Below, one piece after another: positions 7,525-16,536 of a DNA stretch of 46,097 nt. Where the stretch lies: NCBI GenBank assembly GCA_964580575.1, contig CAZOLJ010000035.1, forward strand, positions 1 to 46,097. The letters run 5' to 3'. The notes under the pieces are model-generated. The model ran no database searches, had not been told where the DNA came from, and worked only from the letters and a program-made list of their open reading frames with translations. The number at the start of each line of letters is the position of its first letter. Positions within the stretch are counted from its first letter, which is position 1. The position numbers and the translations under genes were made by a program. Source of the stretch: CAVPDE01 sp964580575 (GTDB lineage: Bacteria; Desulfobacterota; DSM-4660; Desulfatiglandales; HGW-15).

Positions 7525-8442
7525 ATGTACGATGTCATCATCATCGGAGGAGGGCCGGCAGGTCTTACTGCCGGGCTCTACAATGCGAGAGCCCGGTTGA
7601 ACGTCCTGCTCCTTGAGCGCCTTGCCCCTGGTGGGCAGGTGCTGACCACGGACTCGGTTGAAAACTACCCCGGGTTTCCTGACGGCATCTCCGGATTCGA
7701 GCTGATGGACCGAATGAAGACCCAGGCTGAGAAATTCGGCCTCAAGATCCAGAGCGAAGACGTGACCGGCCTGGAGCTTTCTCCGAAGCGCAAGGCGGTT
7801 TTGACCGGCGGAGGACCGCTGGAAACCAAGGCGATCATCCTGTGCTGCGGGGCCACTTGGAAAAAACTCGGAATCGAAGGCGAAGACCAGCTCCTGGGCA
7901 AGGGGGTTTCCTTTTGCGCCACCTGTGACGGACCCTTTTACAGAAACCAGGAGGTCGCCGTGATCGGCGGCGGCGACACCGCGGTGGAGGAGGCCATTTT
8001 CCTGACCCGCTTTGTGAGCAAGGTCCATCTCGTGCACCGAAGGGACAGGCTGAGAGCAGCAAAAGTGCTGCAGGAGCGGGCCATGTCCCACGGAAAGATC
8101 GAATTCATCTGGGATTCCATTCCGGTGAAAATCCTGGGGGAGAAAGGCGTCGAGGGAATTGAAGTGAAGAACGTGAAGACTCAGAGCGTGTCCCGGAAAA
8201 ACGTGCAAGGGGTCTTCGTGTTTATCGGCACCCTGCCCAACACGGACATCGTTAAGGGACTGATCCGGCTCGACGAGAACGGGTTCGTGGTGACGGATGA
8301 CAACATGCAGACCTCCGTTCAAGGGGTGTTTGCTGCAGGAGACATCCGCTCCAAACTGTTCAGGCAGATTTCAACGGCCGTGGGCGAGGGGGCTACCGCC
8401 TCTTATGCAGTGGAAAAATACCTGGAGAATCTGGCAGGTTGA
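7525..8442 (+). CDS. trxB: Thioredoxin reductase
   Basis: A 305-residue FAD/NAD(P)H flavoprotein that reduces thioredoxin. It has the FAD-binding GGGPAGLTAG near residue 9, the redox-active CATC at ~131-134 (CATCDGPFY), the pyridine-nucleotide GGGDTAVEEA, and the C-terminal FAD motif AAGDIRSK. It follows trxA, with bamD beginning 34 bases later. The intergenic stretch before it (7441-7510) consists of GAGTAACTAATAACTAGCAA-like low-complexity sequence that recurs in other spacers of this window. The HRRDRLRA segment is compatible with NADPH preference. Confidence 0.96.
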   Translation: MYDVIIIGGGPAGLTAGLYNARARLNVLLLERLAPGGQVLTTDSVENYPGFPDGISGFELMDRMKTQAEKFGLKIQSEDVTGLELSPKRKAVLTGGGPLETKAIILCCGATWKKLGIEGEDQLLGKGVSFCATCDGPFYRNQEVAVIGGGDTAVEEAIFLTRFVSKVHLVHRRDRLRAAKVLQERAMSHGKIEFIWDSIPVKILGEKGVEGIEVKNVKTQSVSRKNVQGVFVFIGTLPNTDIVKGLIRLDENGFVVTDDNMQTSVQGVFAAGDIRSKLFRQISTAVGEGATASYAVEKYLENLAG

Positions 8443-8476
8443 TGAAAAACGGCCAAGAAAGACAAAGGAGCATGCT

Positions 8477-9211
8477 GTGAACCCAAGATCCCTGCAGGTC
8501 AGAACCGTTCTCGCGGCGATCATGCTTCTTGTTTTTTTGAACGGGTGTTCAACCATAGACAAGATTCTAGGCGGAGGAGTGGAGGACGATGCGGATGCCG
8601 GCGAACTCATGATCCAGGGCAATGAGAATCTCAGCCAGGGACGCTACAAGGACGCGGTGGATGCCTTCCAGAAGATCAAAGACCGATTTCCCTACAGCAA
8701 ACACGCGGTGAGCGCGGAGTTGAAGATGGCGGATGCCCTGTACCTTCAGGAAGAGTATGACCTGGCTTACACCGCCTACGATGAGTTCGAGAAACTCCAC
8801 CCCAAGCACAAAGACATGCCTTACGTCATCTACCAGAAAGGAATGTCCAACTTCAACCAGGTCAAGTCAAAGGACCGAGAGCAGGTTCACACGTTCAAGG
8901 CGAAAGAAGAGTTTGAAAGGTTGATCAAGAGGTACCCGAGAGACGATTACGCCAATAAGGCGAGGAAGAACTTGCGGGAGTGCCTCATCTACCTGGCGGA
9001 GTATGAGCTCTTCGTGGCCAATTTTTACTACAAGCAGGGCAGGTACAGAGCCGCACTCGGGAGATACACGTACATCCTCCAGAACTACCCGGACATGGGG
9101 CAGTATCAGGAGGCCATGGAAGGGATCACGCGGTGCAAAGAGAAGCTTGCCCGGGAAACCGTCCAAGAAGGAACCTACAAGAGCTACTGGCCTTTCTCTA
9201 TTTGGAAATGA
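8477..9211 (+). CDS. bamD: Outer membrane assembly lipoprotein BamD
   Basis: BamD is an essential lipoprotein of the BAM complex, anchored in the inner leaflet of the outer membrane. This 244-residue protein starts at a GTG, chosen because AAAGGAG lies 6 bases upstream and because it gives a proper lipoprotein signal (VLAAIMLLVFLNGC, lipobox Cys at ~24). Upstream in-frame ATGs would lie inside trxB. The mature part is TPR-like: repeated helix pairs such as GRYKDAVDAFQKIKDRFP, EYDLAYTAYDEFEKLHP and YPRDDYANKA. The 3' end overlaps the convergent alaS by 14 bases. Confidence 0.92.
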   Translation: MNPRSLQVRTVLAAIMLLVFLNGCSTIDKILGGGVEDDADAGELMIQGNENLSQGRYKDAVDAFQKIKDRFPYSKHAVSAELKMADALYLQEEYDLAYTAYDEFEKLHPKHKDMPYVIYQKGMSNFNQVKSKDREQVHTFKAKEEFERLIKRYPRDDYANKARKNLRECLIYLAEYELFVANFYYKQGRYRAALGRYTYILQNYPDMGQYQEAMEGITRCKEKLARETVQEGTYKSYWPFSIWK

Positions 9212-11843
9212 TCTCTCCCACCGACTCCAGAGCCTGACCCAGGAGTTCCGGCCGGCTCCCGCCGCCCTGGGCCATGTCCGGACGGCCCCCTCCCTTACCT
9301 CCCAGCATCTGTGAAAGGCGGCTGATGATCTCGCCCGCCTTGAACCGATTCACGAGATCCTGGGTGACCATGCAAAGGAGCATGGCCTTGTCGTCCTTGC
9401 GGGCTCCGAGGACGATGATCCCTGAATCGAGTTTTTCCTTGATGCGGTCTGCAAAATCCCTCAGGTCCTTCGGAGAGTCGGCCTGCACTTCGCGGACCAG
9501 GACTCTGGCCCCTTTGATGTCTTTCACGCCGGAGAGAAGATCTTCGGACTGAGCGGAGAGAAGCCTGGACTTCAGCGTTTCGATCTCCCGGTCCCTTTGC
9601 CTCTGTTCCTTGAGAAACTTGTCGATCCGGTCGCGCAACTGTTCGGGGGATGTTTTGAGAAGGGCCGAAGCCTCCCTGAATTCGAGTTCCTGGTTCTGAA
9701 CGTATTCGATGGCGGCTTTTCCCGTGAGGGCCTCGATGCGGCGCACATTGGCGCCCACCGCACTTTCGCTCACGATCTTGAAAAGCCCCACATCTCCTGT
9801 TCGGTGGGTGTGGGTGCCCCCGCACAGCTCCAGGCTCACCCCGTCTCCCACCTTGACGAGGCGAACGTTGTCCCCGTATCGTTCTTCGAAGATGGCCATG
9901 GCGCCTGTCTTCATCGCCTCATCCCGGGGCAGGACCGAGGTGCTGAGAGGGAGATTCTCCCGGATAGTCCGGTTCACGTGCTGCTCCACTTCCTTGAGCG
10001 TCTCCGCGTCCACCTGGGCAAAGTGGCTGAAGTCGAAGCGGAACCTTTGAGGCGACACCAGGGATCCGGCCTGCTTTACGTGGGGTCCCAGGATCTCTCT
10101 GAGAGCCGCATGGAGCAGGTGCGTTGCCGTGTGGTTGAGCGCCGTGGCCCTGCGCTCCTCTTCATTCACTCTGGCCTCCACCGGGGCGCCTGTGGATAAG
10201 GTGCCCTGCTCCACTACACCGCGGTGAACAAGGAAGGCCTCCATGAGTTTGACCGTGTGAGTGACCTGCACGCGCACCCCGTCGCCCACCAGCCAACCCT
10301 TGTCTCCCACCTGACCGCCTGCCTCTCCGTAGAAGGGAGTCCGGTCGAGCACCACCTCGACCTCTTCGCCTGCGCCGGCTGATCCTGCTTCCTTCCCCCC
10401 CTTGAGAACTGCGACCACTTTCGAATCCGAAACCAGGGTCTCATAGCCCACGAAAGCCGTGGCCAGGCCCTGGCCGGAGAGCTTCTGGTAAACTTCCGGA
10501 ACTTCTTCCTCCCCGCTTCCCTTCCAGGACTCCTGGGAAAGAGTCCTCTGCCTGTGCATGGCCTCGTCGTACCCCGTGACGTCGACGCTCAGGCCTTCTT
10601 CCCTCGCCACATCCTGGACAATGTCGAGAGACAGGCCGTAGGTGTCGTAGAGTTTGAAGGCGACGTTTCCGGGGAGGATCTCCTGCTTTTTGTCCTTCAC
10701 TTCATTCACGTTGTCCATCAGCAGTTTCATGCCGAAGTGAAGCGTGTCGGCGAAGCGTTTCTCCTCGTTGAGCACAATGCCTTCGATAAAACTTCTGGAA
10801 GTCGCAAGGTCAGGATAGTCCTCGCCCATGAGATCGATCACATGGCCGGCGACGCGGTGAAGGAAATTCTCCTTGATCCCGAGAACCTGGCCGAAGCGGA
10901 TGGCCCTGCGGATGATTCTCCTGAGGACGTAGCCCCGGCCTTCGTTGGACGGGAGCACTCCGTCGCCGATCAGAAAAGCCAAGGCCCGGGCATGATCGGA
11001 AATGACCCGGAAGGAGACCTCCTGTTTCGCGTGGTCCCCGTACTTCTTTTCGGCGATGTTCTCGATGCCGCGGATCAGGTCTTTGAAGAGATCGGTGTCG
11101 TAGTTGGAGGTGACGCCCTGGACCACGGCGGAGATTCTCTCCAGGCCCATGCCGGTGTCGATGTTCGGCTTGGGAAGGGGCGTCAGCGTTCCGTCCGGGC
11201 TCCGATCGAACTGGGTGAACACAAGGTTCCAGATTTCCAGGTGCCGGTCGCAGTCGCAGTGAGGGCTGCAGTCCGGCCTGCCGCAGCCTACGCTCGGGCC
11301 CTGGTCGATCAGCACTTCCGAGCAGGGACCGCAGGGGCCGGTGTCGCCCATGGCCCAGAAATTGTCCTTTTCGCCGAGACGCACGATCCGCTCCGCAGGG
11401 ACGCCGATCTGCTTCTCCCAGATTTCGTAGGCTTCGTCGTCGTCCTTGTACACGGAGGCCCAGAGCTTGTCCGCCGGAAGTCCGTAGACTTGGGTCAGAA
11501 GCTCCCATGCCCAGTGAATGGCTTCCACCTTGAAGTAGTCTCCGAAGGAGAAATTGCCGAGCATCTCGAAGAAGGTGTGGTGCCGGCCGGTGTAACCGAC
11601 GTTTTCGAGGTCATTGTGCTTGCCGCCCGCACGCACGCATTTCTGCGAGGTCACGGCCCGGGTGTAACTTCTTGTCTCTGTGCCGAGGTAGAGGCCCTTG
11701 AACTGCACCATGCCTGCATTGGTGAAAAGAAGACTCGGATCATCCCGTGGAATGAGGGAGGAACTTCTCACGAGCTCATGGCCGCGGCCTTTGAAGAAAT
11801 CTAAAAAGGTGGACCGAATTTCTCTGAAGGACATGGAGTTCAT
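9198..11843 (-). CDS. alaS: Alanyl-tRNA synthetase
   Basis: A full-length 881-residue class II synthetase charging tRNA-Ala. N-terminal catalytic core (FLDFFKGRGHELVRSSSLIP, MVQFK, HHTFFEMLGNFSFGDYFK), editing domain with the zinc-binding HTATHLLH near residue 565 and CGGTHTHRTGDVG near 665, and a C-terminal C-Ala domain ending in a glycine-rich GGKGGGRPDMAQGGG segment. The first ATG overlaps the recA stop in ATGA (11840-11843), so translation is probably coupled. A second ATG three codons on (MSFREIR) is an alternative start. Last gene of the larC-pgpA-cinA-thpR-recA-alaS run. Confidence 0.98.
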   Translation of the reverse strand: MNSMSFREIRSTFLDFFKGRGHELVRSSSLIPRDDPSLLFTNAGMVQFKGLYLGTETRSYTRAVTSQKCVRAGGKHNDLENVGYTGRHHTFFEMLGNFSFGDYFKVEAIHWAWELLTQVYGLPADKLWASVYKDDDEAYEIWEKQIGVPAERIVRLGEKDNFWAMGDTGPCGPCSEVLIDQGPSVGCGRPDCSPHCDCDRHLEIWNLVFTQFDRSPDGTLTPLPKPNIDTGMGLERISAVVQGVTSNYDTDLFKDLIRGIENIAEKKYGDHAKQEVSFRVISDHARALAFLIGDGVLPSNEGRGYVLRRIIRRAIRFGQVLGIKENFLHRVAGHVIDLMGEDYPDLATSRSFIEGIVLNEEKRFADTLHFGMKLLMDNVNEVKDKKQEILPGNVAFKLYDTYGLSLDIVQDVAREEGLSVDVTGYDEAMHRQRTLSQESWKGSGEEEVPEVYQKLSGQGLATAFVGYETLVSDSKVVAVLKGGKEAGSAGAGEEVEVVLDRTPFYGEAGGQVGDKGWLVGDGVRVQVTHTVKLMEAFLVHRGVVEQGTLSTGAPVEARVNEEERRATALNHTATHLLHAALREILGPHVKQAGSLVSPQRFRFDFSHFAQVDAETLKEVEQHVNRTIRENLPLSTSVLPRDEAMKTGAMAIFEERYGDNVRLVKVGDGVSLELCGGTHTHRTGDVGLFKIVSESAVGANVRRIEALTGKAAIEYVQNQELEFREASALLKTSPEQLRDRIDKFLKEQRQRDREIETLKSRLLSAQSEDLLSGVKDIKGARVLVREVQADSPKDLRDFADRIKEKLDSGIIVLGARKDDKAMLLCMVTQDLVNRFKAGEIISRLSQMLGGKGGGRPDMAQGGGSRPELLGQALESVGEIISK

Positions 11844-12862
11844 TTGCCGTTGGCCTCCGGCTTCGGCTTTTTGATGCCTGTTTTTTCTTTGATCAGGTCG
11901 ACCACCTGGTTTCGGATGTCTTTATTTTCAATCAGGAATTTTTTCGCGTTCTCCCTGCCCTGTCCCATCCTCTCCCCTTTGAAGGAATACCAGGCCCCGC
12001 TCTTCTCAACGATGTCAAAGGAGGTGCCCAGGTCGAGGATGTCGCCTTCCTTGGAAATGCCGGTGCCGTAAATGATGTCGAACTCGGCCTCTCTGAAAGG
12101 AGGCGCGATCTTGTTCTTCACCACCTTGACCCTGGTTCTGCTGCCGGTGACCGTCTCCCCTTCTTTGATCGCCCCGAGACGGCGAATGTCCAGGCGCTGA
12201 GACGCATAGAACTTGAGGGCGTTTCCGCCGGTGGTGGTTTCAGGGCTTCCAAACATGACGCCGATCTTCATGCGGATCTGGTTGATGAAAACGACACAGG
12301 TCATGGATTTGTGGATGGCGGCCGTGAGCTTTCTCAAGGCCTGGGACATGAGCCTTGCCTGCAGGCCCACGTGCTGGTCGCCCATTTCGCCTTCCAGCTC
12401 CGCTCTCGGCACCAGCGCGGCGACCGAGTCGATGATGAGGGCGTCAATGCCCCCGCTTCGCACGAGGATCTCCGCAATGTCGAGGGCCTGCTCCCCGGTG
12501 TCGGGCTGGGACACGAGGAGGCTGTCCACGTCCACTCCCAGTCTGCGGGCATAGCCTATGTCCAGCGCGTGCTCCGCATCGATGTAAGCGACGACACCCC
12601 CGGCGGCCTGGGCTTCGGCGCCGATGTGAAGCGCCAGCGTGGTCTTGCCCGACGCTTCAGGGCCGTAAATCTCCACGACCCTTCCCCTGGGGACTCCGCC
12701 GATGCCGAGGGCCAGATCCAGGGCCAGGGAACCGGTGGAGATCACCGGGATGTCCAGGACCTTGTCCACGTCCATTTTCATGATAGATCCACGGCCAAAC
12801 TGCTTTTCTATCTGCGAAATGGCCTGATCAACCGCCCTCTGCCTGTCCTGTTGCTCTGCCAT
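11840..12862 (-). CDS. recA: Recombinase RecA
   Basis: The central homologous-recombination and SOS coprotease protein, 340 residues. Walker A is GPEASGKTT near residue 66; VAYIDAEHALD, the L2-region GGNALKFYASQRLDIRR and a basic lysine-rich C-terminus are all as expected. The start is the ATG at 12862, immediately next to the 100-N gap, so ribosome-binding site and promoter are hidden. I cannot see a LexA box for that reason. Its stop overlaps the alaS start by four bases. Confidence 0.98.
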   Translation of the reverse strand: MAEQQDRQRAVDQAISQIEKQFGRGSIMKMDVDKVLDIPVISTGSLALDLALGIGGVPRGRVVEIYGPEASGKTTLALHIGAEAQAAGGVVAYIDAEHALDIGYARRLGVDVDSLLVSQPDTGEQALDIAEILVRSGGIDALIIDSVAALVPRAELEGEMGDQHVGLQARLMSQALRKLTAAIHKSMTCVVFINQIRMKIGVMFGSPETTTGGNALKFYASQRLDIRRLGAIKEGETVTGSRTRVKVVKNKIAPPFREAEFDIIYGTGISKEGDILDLGTSFDIVEKSGAWYSFKGERMGQGRENAKKFLIENKDIRNQVVDLIKEKTGIKKPKPEANGK

Positions 12863-12863
12863 G

Positions 12864-12963
12864 NNNNNNNNNNNNNNNNNNNNNNNNNNNNNNNNNNNNN
12901 NNNNNNNNNNNNNNNNNNNNNNNNNNNNNNNNNNNNNNNNNNNNNNNNNNNNNNNNNNNNNNN
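12864..12963. other. Assembly gap of 100 N
   Basis: The exact length of 100 marks a placeholder. The thpR family is about 180-190 residues and only 97 are visible, so roughly 260 bases of thpR plus any thpR-recA spacer are probably missing. Confidence 0.9.
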
Positions 12964-13256
12964 CCGTCAATGCCCAGCCAGATCACCCTGGGGTTTCGGC
13001 TGTTGGGAAAACAGCCCATGGGCTTGAGGGAGATGCTGAAAGAGCCATGATTTGCGCACGCGGCCCCGAGCGACTCTCCCATCGAGGGGATCTGATCGGA
13101 TGGGACGTCGCCCATAAAGACCACGGTCAGATGGATGGACTCCGGCCTGACCCAGCGAACATCGAGAGAGCTCTTCCGGATGTCTCCTGAAACCCGGGTC
13201 ACGATGGTCTTGATGTCTTCCGGCAGTTCAAAGGCCAGGAAGGAACGGATTCCCAT
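12964..13256 (-). CDS. thpR: RNA 2',3'-cyclic phosphodiesterase (LigT/ThpR family), 3' part lost in gap
   Basis: The N-terminal 97 residues of a 2H phosphoesterase that opens or forms 2',3'-cyclic/2',5' RNA phosphodiester links. It has the typical beginning RSFLAFELPEDI and the first catalytic HxTx motif, HLTV at ~43-46. The second HxTx should lie in the missing part. Its first 29 bases overlap the end of cinA, and it sits directly upstream of recA, a common arrangement with cinA. Incomplete only because of the assembly gap, with no sign that the gene is broken. Confidence 0.88.
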
Positions 13257-14484
13257 GAAGCACCCTTCTCACCCCATCCAGCGCCATCACGGCGCTGTTC
13301 ATTTTGTTTTGTTCTCTCTTTCCCCAGAAACGGTATTTGCCTGAAAAGGTTTCATCCCTGAAGGCAAGCGCGATGTGAACCGTGCCCACAGGTTTTTCCT
13401 CTGTTCCTCCGTCAGGACCGGCAATGCCGGTGACGGCAAGTCCCAAGTCCGCTGTCAGCTCTTTTCTCACCCCTGCAGCCATCTCCCTGGCCACTGGATC
13501 GCTGACCGCTCCATGGGCTTCGAGGGTCTTCCTGGAGACGCCGAGCAGGTCCATCTTGGCCTGATTGCTGTAAGCGATCACTCCTCCCAGAAAGAAGCCG
13601 GAGCTGCCCGGAACATTGGTGAGGAGGTTTCCAATGAGGCCTCCTGTGCAGGATTCTGCAACGGAAAGGGTGAGCTGGTTCCGCAACAGCGTCTCTCCCA
13701 CAACCTCTTCCATGGTCTGATCCCCGGTGGCGAAAATGAAAGATCCGACGCGGTTTCGGATTTCTCTTTCCATGGCGTCGAGTTCGTCGGAGACGCTCGG
13801 CTGATCTTCGCCCCGGAGGCTCAGGGTGATGTGGTTTTCAGGGAACCTGGGATAGAACCCGAGAATGATGTTTCCCGACTTTCCCGGAAGGTCGCTCAGC
13901 TTCTCTGCAATGCTCGGTTCGTTGAGCCCATAGAGTTTGAGCATCTTGTGCCTCAAGGTGGGGAGAACCGTGCATTGGAGCAGCAGGTCAGGAATCACGA
14001 CCTCGTCCATCAGGAACCGCATCTGCTCAGGGACGCCGGGGAGGAAATAGAGGCGGACCTTGTTTTCAACCAGAGAGAAACCGCAGACGTTTTCCCTGGG
14101 GCACAGGATTTTAGCGTCTTCAGGCATCCATGCCATCTTTTCGAAAGCACGGGACATCTTCAAGCCCCTGAGCGCCACATAGTCCTTGATCTGCTCATAC
14201 ATTTCCTCATCCAGGCACAGGGGGCGGTTGAGCGCAGAGGCGGCGATCTCGTTGGTGATGTCGTCGTCCGTGGAGCCCAGACCTCCCGTGATGATCACGA
14301 ACTGGGAATCCTTCAGGGCCTTTTGCAGGACCTTGGAAATGCTCTCCTGGTCATCTCCCACGGAGGTGACGCGGATCACTCTGAGGCCGGTGGCCGTGAG
14401 TCTGCCCGCCGCGTACCAGGAATTGAGATCAACGACCCTGCCCGAGACTAGTTCGTCCCCGATCGTGATGATTTCACCGTACAT
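13228..14484 (-). CDS. cinA: CinA: MoCF-like domain plus nicotinamide-nucleotide amidase (PncC) domain
   Basis: CinA proteins combine an N-terminal MoaB/MogA-like domain (ADP-ribose pyrophosphatase in some) with a C-terminal PncC domain that deamidates NMN in pyridine-nucleotide salvage. The start MYGEIITIGDEL at 14484 is preferred over one nine codons upstream because family proteins begin there. Visible motifs: GDELVSGRVVDLNS, TGGLGSTDDD near residue 75, VAESCTGGLIG near 275 and GIAGPDGGTEEKPVG. Length of 418 residues is normal. It lies in the recA cluster and overlaps thpR by 29 bases. Confidence 0.94.
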   Translation of the reverse strand: MYGEIITIGDELVSGRVVDLNSWYAAGRLTATGLRVIRVTSVGDDQESISKVLQKALKDSQFVIITGGLGSTDDDITNEIAASALNRPLCLDEEMYEQIKDYVALRGLKMSRAFEKMAWMPEDAKILCPRENVCGFSLVENKVRLYFLPGVPEQMRFLMDEVVIPDLLLQCTVLPTLRHKMLKLYGLNEPSIAEKLSDLPGKSGNIILGFYPRFPENHITLSLRGEDQPSVSDELDAMEREIRNRVGSFIFATGDQTMEEVVGETLLRNQLTLSVAESCTGGLIGNLLTNVPGSSGFFLGGVIAYSNQAKMDLLGVSRKTLEAHGAVSDPVAREMAAGVRKELTADLGLAVTGIAGPDGGTEEKPVGTVHIALAFRDETFSGKYRFWGKREQNKMNSAVMALDGVRRVLHGNPFLPGL

Positions 14485-14512
14485 TCTTCCGAGTTCTCCG
14501 TTCAAATCCAAA

Positions 14513-14645
14513 GCTCAAATGCCAAAACAAACCCCATCACGAAAGCACGAAAACTGGAAAACACAAAGAAGAGAAAAACCCATATTCTTTTGTGCTTTCT
14601 AGCTTTCGTGCTTTCGTGGTTGCCCTCTGGGTTTGTCTTTTCCTC
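14513..14645. repeat. Imperfect inverted repeat in the pgpA-cinA spacer
   Basis: CACGAAAGCACGAAAACTGG (from 14538) is mirrored by GCTTTCGTGCTTTCGTGG (to about 14621), with CACAAAGAA/TTCTTTTGTG inside, so the transcript could form a long imperfect hairpin between pgpA and cinA. The base composition differs from the flanking genes. Confidence 0.6.
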
Positions 14646-14657
14646 TAGGCCGTGCTG

Positions 14658-15176
14658 CTACTCGAACACGAAAGCAATCAGACGCAGACAAATATTCCCA
14701 CACACTCCTGCGAGCAGGTCATCCAGCACAATGCCTGCGCCTCCCCCGATCTTTTCCAATCGCCTGATAGGGTACGGTTTCAGTATATCAAAAAGGCGGA
14801 ACAGGATAAAACCCACACAGAGATTGAACGCTGTTGTCGGCAAGAGGAACAGGGTCAACAAGAACCCGGCAACTTCATCAATGACGACTTCGCCAGGATC
14901 CTCTTTTTCAAGAGCGCCGGCGCTCCTCGCCGAGACCCAAACGGCCAAGAGGATAAAAAAGAAAAGCACGTAAGCGCCGGCCGTGGGGGTAAGCCGATCT
15001 AGGGCCATGGCAAGCGGGATTGCTGCGAGCGTTCCAAAGGTTCCCTGAGCCACGGGGATCAGCCCGACCCCAAAGCATGATGAAAGAACGAGGGCGAGCT
15101 TGTCCGGAAGAGCAGCCTTCCGAAAGGATTCGATAGCGTTAGGAGTCGCTGAGCGAAGGTAGCTCACTTTAGGCAC
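14658..15176 (-). CDS. pgpA: Phosphatidylglycerophosphatase A
   Basis: An inner-membrane phosphatase converting phosphatidylglycerophosphate to phosphatidylglycerol. The 172-residue protein shows the family's GLIPVAQGTFGTLAAIP segment, the acidic VIDEVAGF motif, RLFDILKPYPI and the C-terminal GIVLDDLLAG, with several hydrophobic helices. The N-terminus is a little longer than minimal. Its start overlaps the larC stop by eight bases. Part of the long minus-strand run leading to recA-alaS. Confidence 0.94.
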   Translation of the reverse strand: MPKVSYLRSATPNAIESFRKAALPDKLALVLSSCFGVGLIPVAQGTFGTLAAIPLAMALDRLTPTAGAYVLFFFILLAVWVSARSAGALEKEDPGEVVIDEVAGFLLTLFLLPTTAFNLCVGFILFRLFDILKPYPIRRLEKIGGGAGIVLDDLLAGVCGNICLRLIAFVFE

Positions 15177-16338
15177 TTCTTCCCTGTGCCGTTACCCAGC
15201 CGTAAATGTCTCTCAAAGGAATGCCTTTTTCTTTTGCAATTCGCCGGCACTCCTCGAACTCGGGCAAAAGTTGGAAAGACCCGTCGAGTCGGAAAACTTT
15301 TTTCACTTTCATCCTGCCCCAGGGGCTATGGATTTCAGCAGAAGATCTCTCCAGAATCCTTCTCTGCGTGGTGTGGAAGCGTACGCCTAGCGTGGTGCTC
15401 TCAGAGAATAGAATACCCATGAGCTGATCCCTGTGCTGGGGTTTTCCAGTCACATGGACCAGGACAGCAGGCCGGTTCTTTTTCATGTGAACGGGTACAA
15501 AAACCACATCCAGGGCCCCTGCTTCAAAAAGGCGCTCCATGAGAAAGCCCAGCCACTCTGGGTTGGTGTCATCCAGACTGGACTCGAGGATCACGACCGT
15601 CTCTTCATTCACGGCCCCCTGCTCCTGACCGATGAGGATGCGCAGAAGATTGGGCCTGTCCGCCAGGTTGCGGCTTCCAACGCCGTAACCCACTTTCTCT
15701 ATGACCATGGCCGGCAGGGATGCAAAGGAATGGGCCAGGCCTTTTACAAGAGCCGCTCCTGTTGGGGTGACGAGCTCCTCTTTCAAGCCTGATTCATGGA
15801 CCGGGATGCCCTTGAGAAGCGCTACGGTTGCAGGCGCGGGCAAAGGGATCCGGCCGTGAGAGGTGTCCACAAACCCTGATCCCAGCGGCAGGGATGACGC
15901 ACAGACGGTGGCGATTCCGAGGTAGTCCATCCCCAACACGCTGCCCACGATATCGACAACCGAGTCCACAGCTCCCACCTCGTGAAAATGAACCTCCTCA
16001 GCGGGGCAGCCGTGGATTCTTCCCTCCTCCAGCGCGATGCTTTCAAAAATGGCAATGCTTTTGTCTCGCACAGAGGGGCTGAGGTTTCCGGCGCGGATAA
16101 GATCCTTGATGTCGGAGAATCTCCTGTGAGGGTGAGGATTCCTGCTCACATGGACTTTGAACCGCGTGCCGAAGAGATGGTTCCTTTCCTCCCTGGTCGC
16201 TTCGAGGGAGTAGCCTTCAAGCGGCAGGCTTTGGAGATCCCTTTTCAGTTCTTCAATCGGAAAACCGGCATCAATCAATGCCCCGATCATCATGTCTCCG
16301 CTGATGCCGGAAAAACAATCGAGGTAGGCGATTTTCAC
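15169..16338 (-). CDS. larC: LarC nickel-insertion protein (nickel pincer cofactor synthesis)
   Basis: LarC (DUF111) is a CTP-dependent cyclometallase that inserts nickel into pyridinium-3,5-bisthiocarboxylate mononucleotide to make the pincer cofactor of lactate racemase and other LarA-like enzymes. The family start YLDCFSGISGDM, HFHEVGAVDSVVD near residue 112 and PTGAALVK are all present in 389 residues, the usual length of full LarC. It overlaps pgpA by eight bases. No larA, larB or larE lies in this window, so the rest of the pathway, or the acceptor enzyme, must be elsewhere. The gene may be in the recA cluster only by operon fusion. Confidence 0.9.
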   Translation of the reverse strand: MKIAYLDCFSGISGDMMIGALIDAGFPIEELKRDLQSLPLEGYSLEATREERNHLFGTRFKVHVSRNPHPHRRFSDIKDLIRAGNLSPSVRDKSIAIFESIALEEGRIHGCPAEEVHFHEVGAVDSVVDIVGSVLGMDYLGIATVCASSLPLGSGFVDTSHGRIPLPAPATVALLKGIPVHESGLKEELVTPTGAALVKGLAHSFASLPAMVIEKVGYGVGSRNLADRPNLLRILIGQEQGAVNEETVVILESSLDDTNPEWLGFLMERLFEAGALDVVFVPVHMKKNRPAVLVHVTGKPQHRDQLMGILFSESTTLGVRFHTTQRRILERSSAEIHSPWGRMKVKKVFRLDGSFQLLPEFEECRRIAKEKGIPLRDIYGWVTAQGRSA

Positions 16339-16390
16339 AGACGATCTCCTGGGATAGTTGAAATGAACCTTTCCAGAATATCAGGCTTAA

Positions 16391-16503
16391 GTGTCAGTTG
16401 CAAGGTGCAGGGTGCACGGGGAACAGAAAGAATCAAAAGGAGTTCCTTGGACCTTGCACCTTGAACCCTATACCTTAAACCATGTACCTGGCACCCTGTA
16501 CCG
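16391..16503. repeat. Low-complexity GGTGCAGGGTGCAC repeat array
   Basis: Variants of GGTGCA and their complements alternate (CAAGGTGCAGGGTGCACGGG, then CCTTGCACCTTGAACCCTAT, then ACCTGGCACCCTGTACC). The array forms a loose inverted repeat between larC and the next minus-strand gene. The same style occurs after smc at 35026-35070. Confidence 0.6.
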
Positions 16504-16536
16504 CGGATTGTTTTTTAACAATCCGCAGCTCTTCTG

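Noticed and set aside
8297..8476. Upstream part of the long bamD-frame ORF
   Set aside because: It lies inside trxB. The GTG at 8477 has a good ribosome-binding site and gives a lipoprotein signal.
10554..11804. 416-codon plus-strand ORF opposite alaS
   Set aside because: Antisense to conserved AlaS catalytic motifs; composition mirrors the alaS codons.
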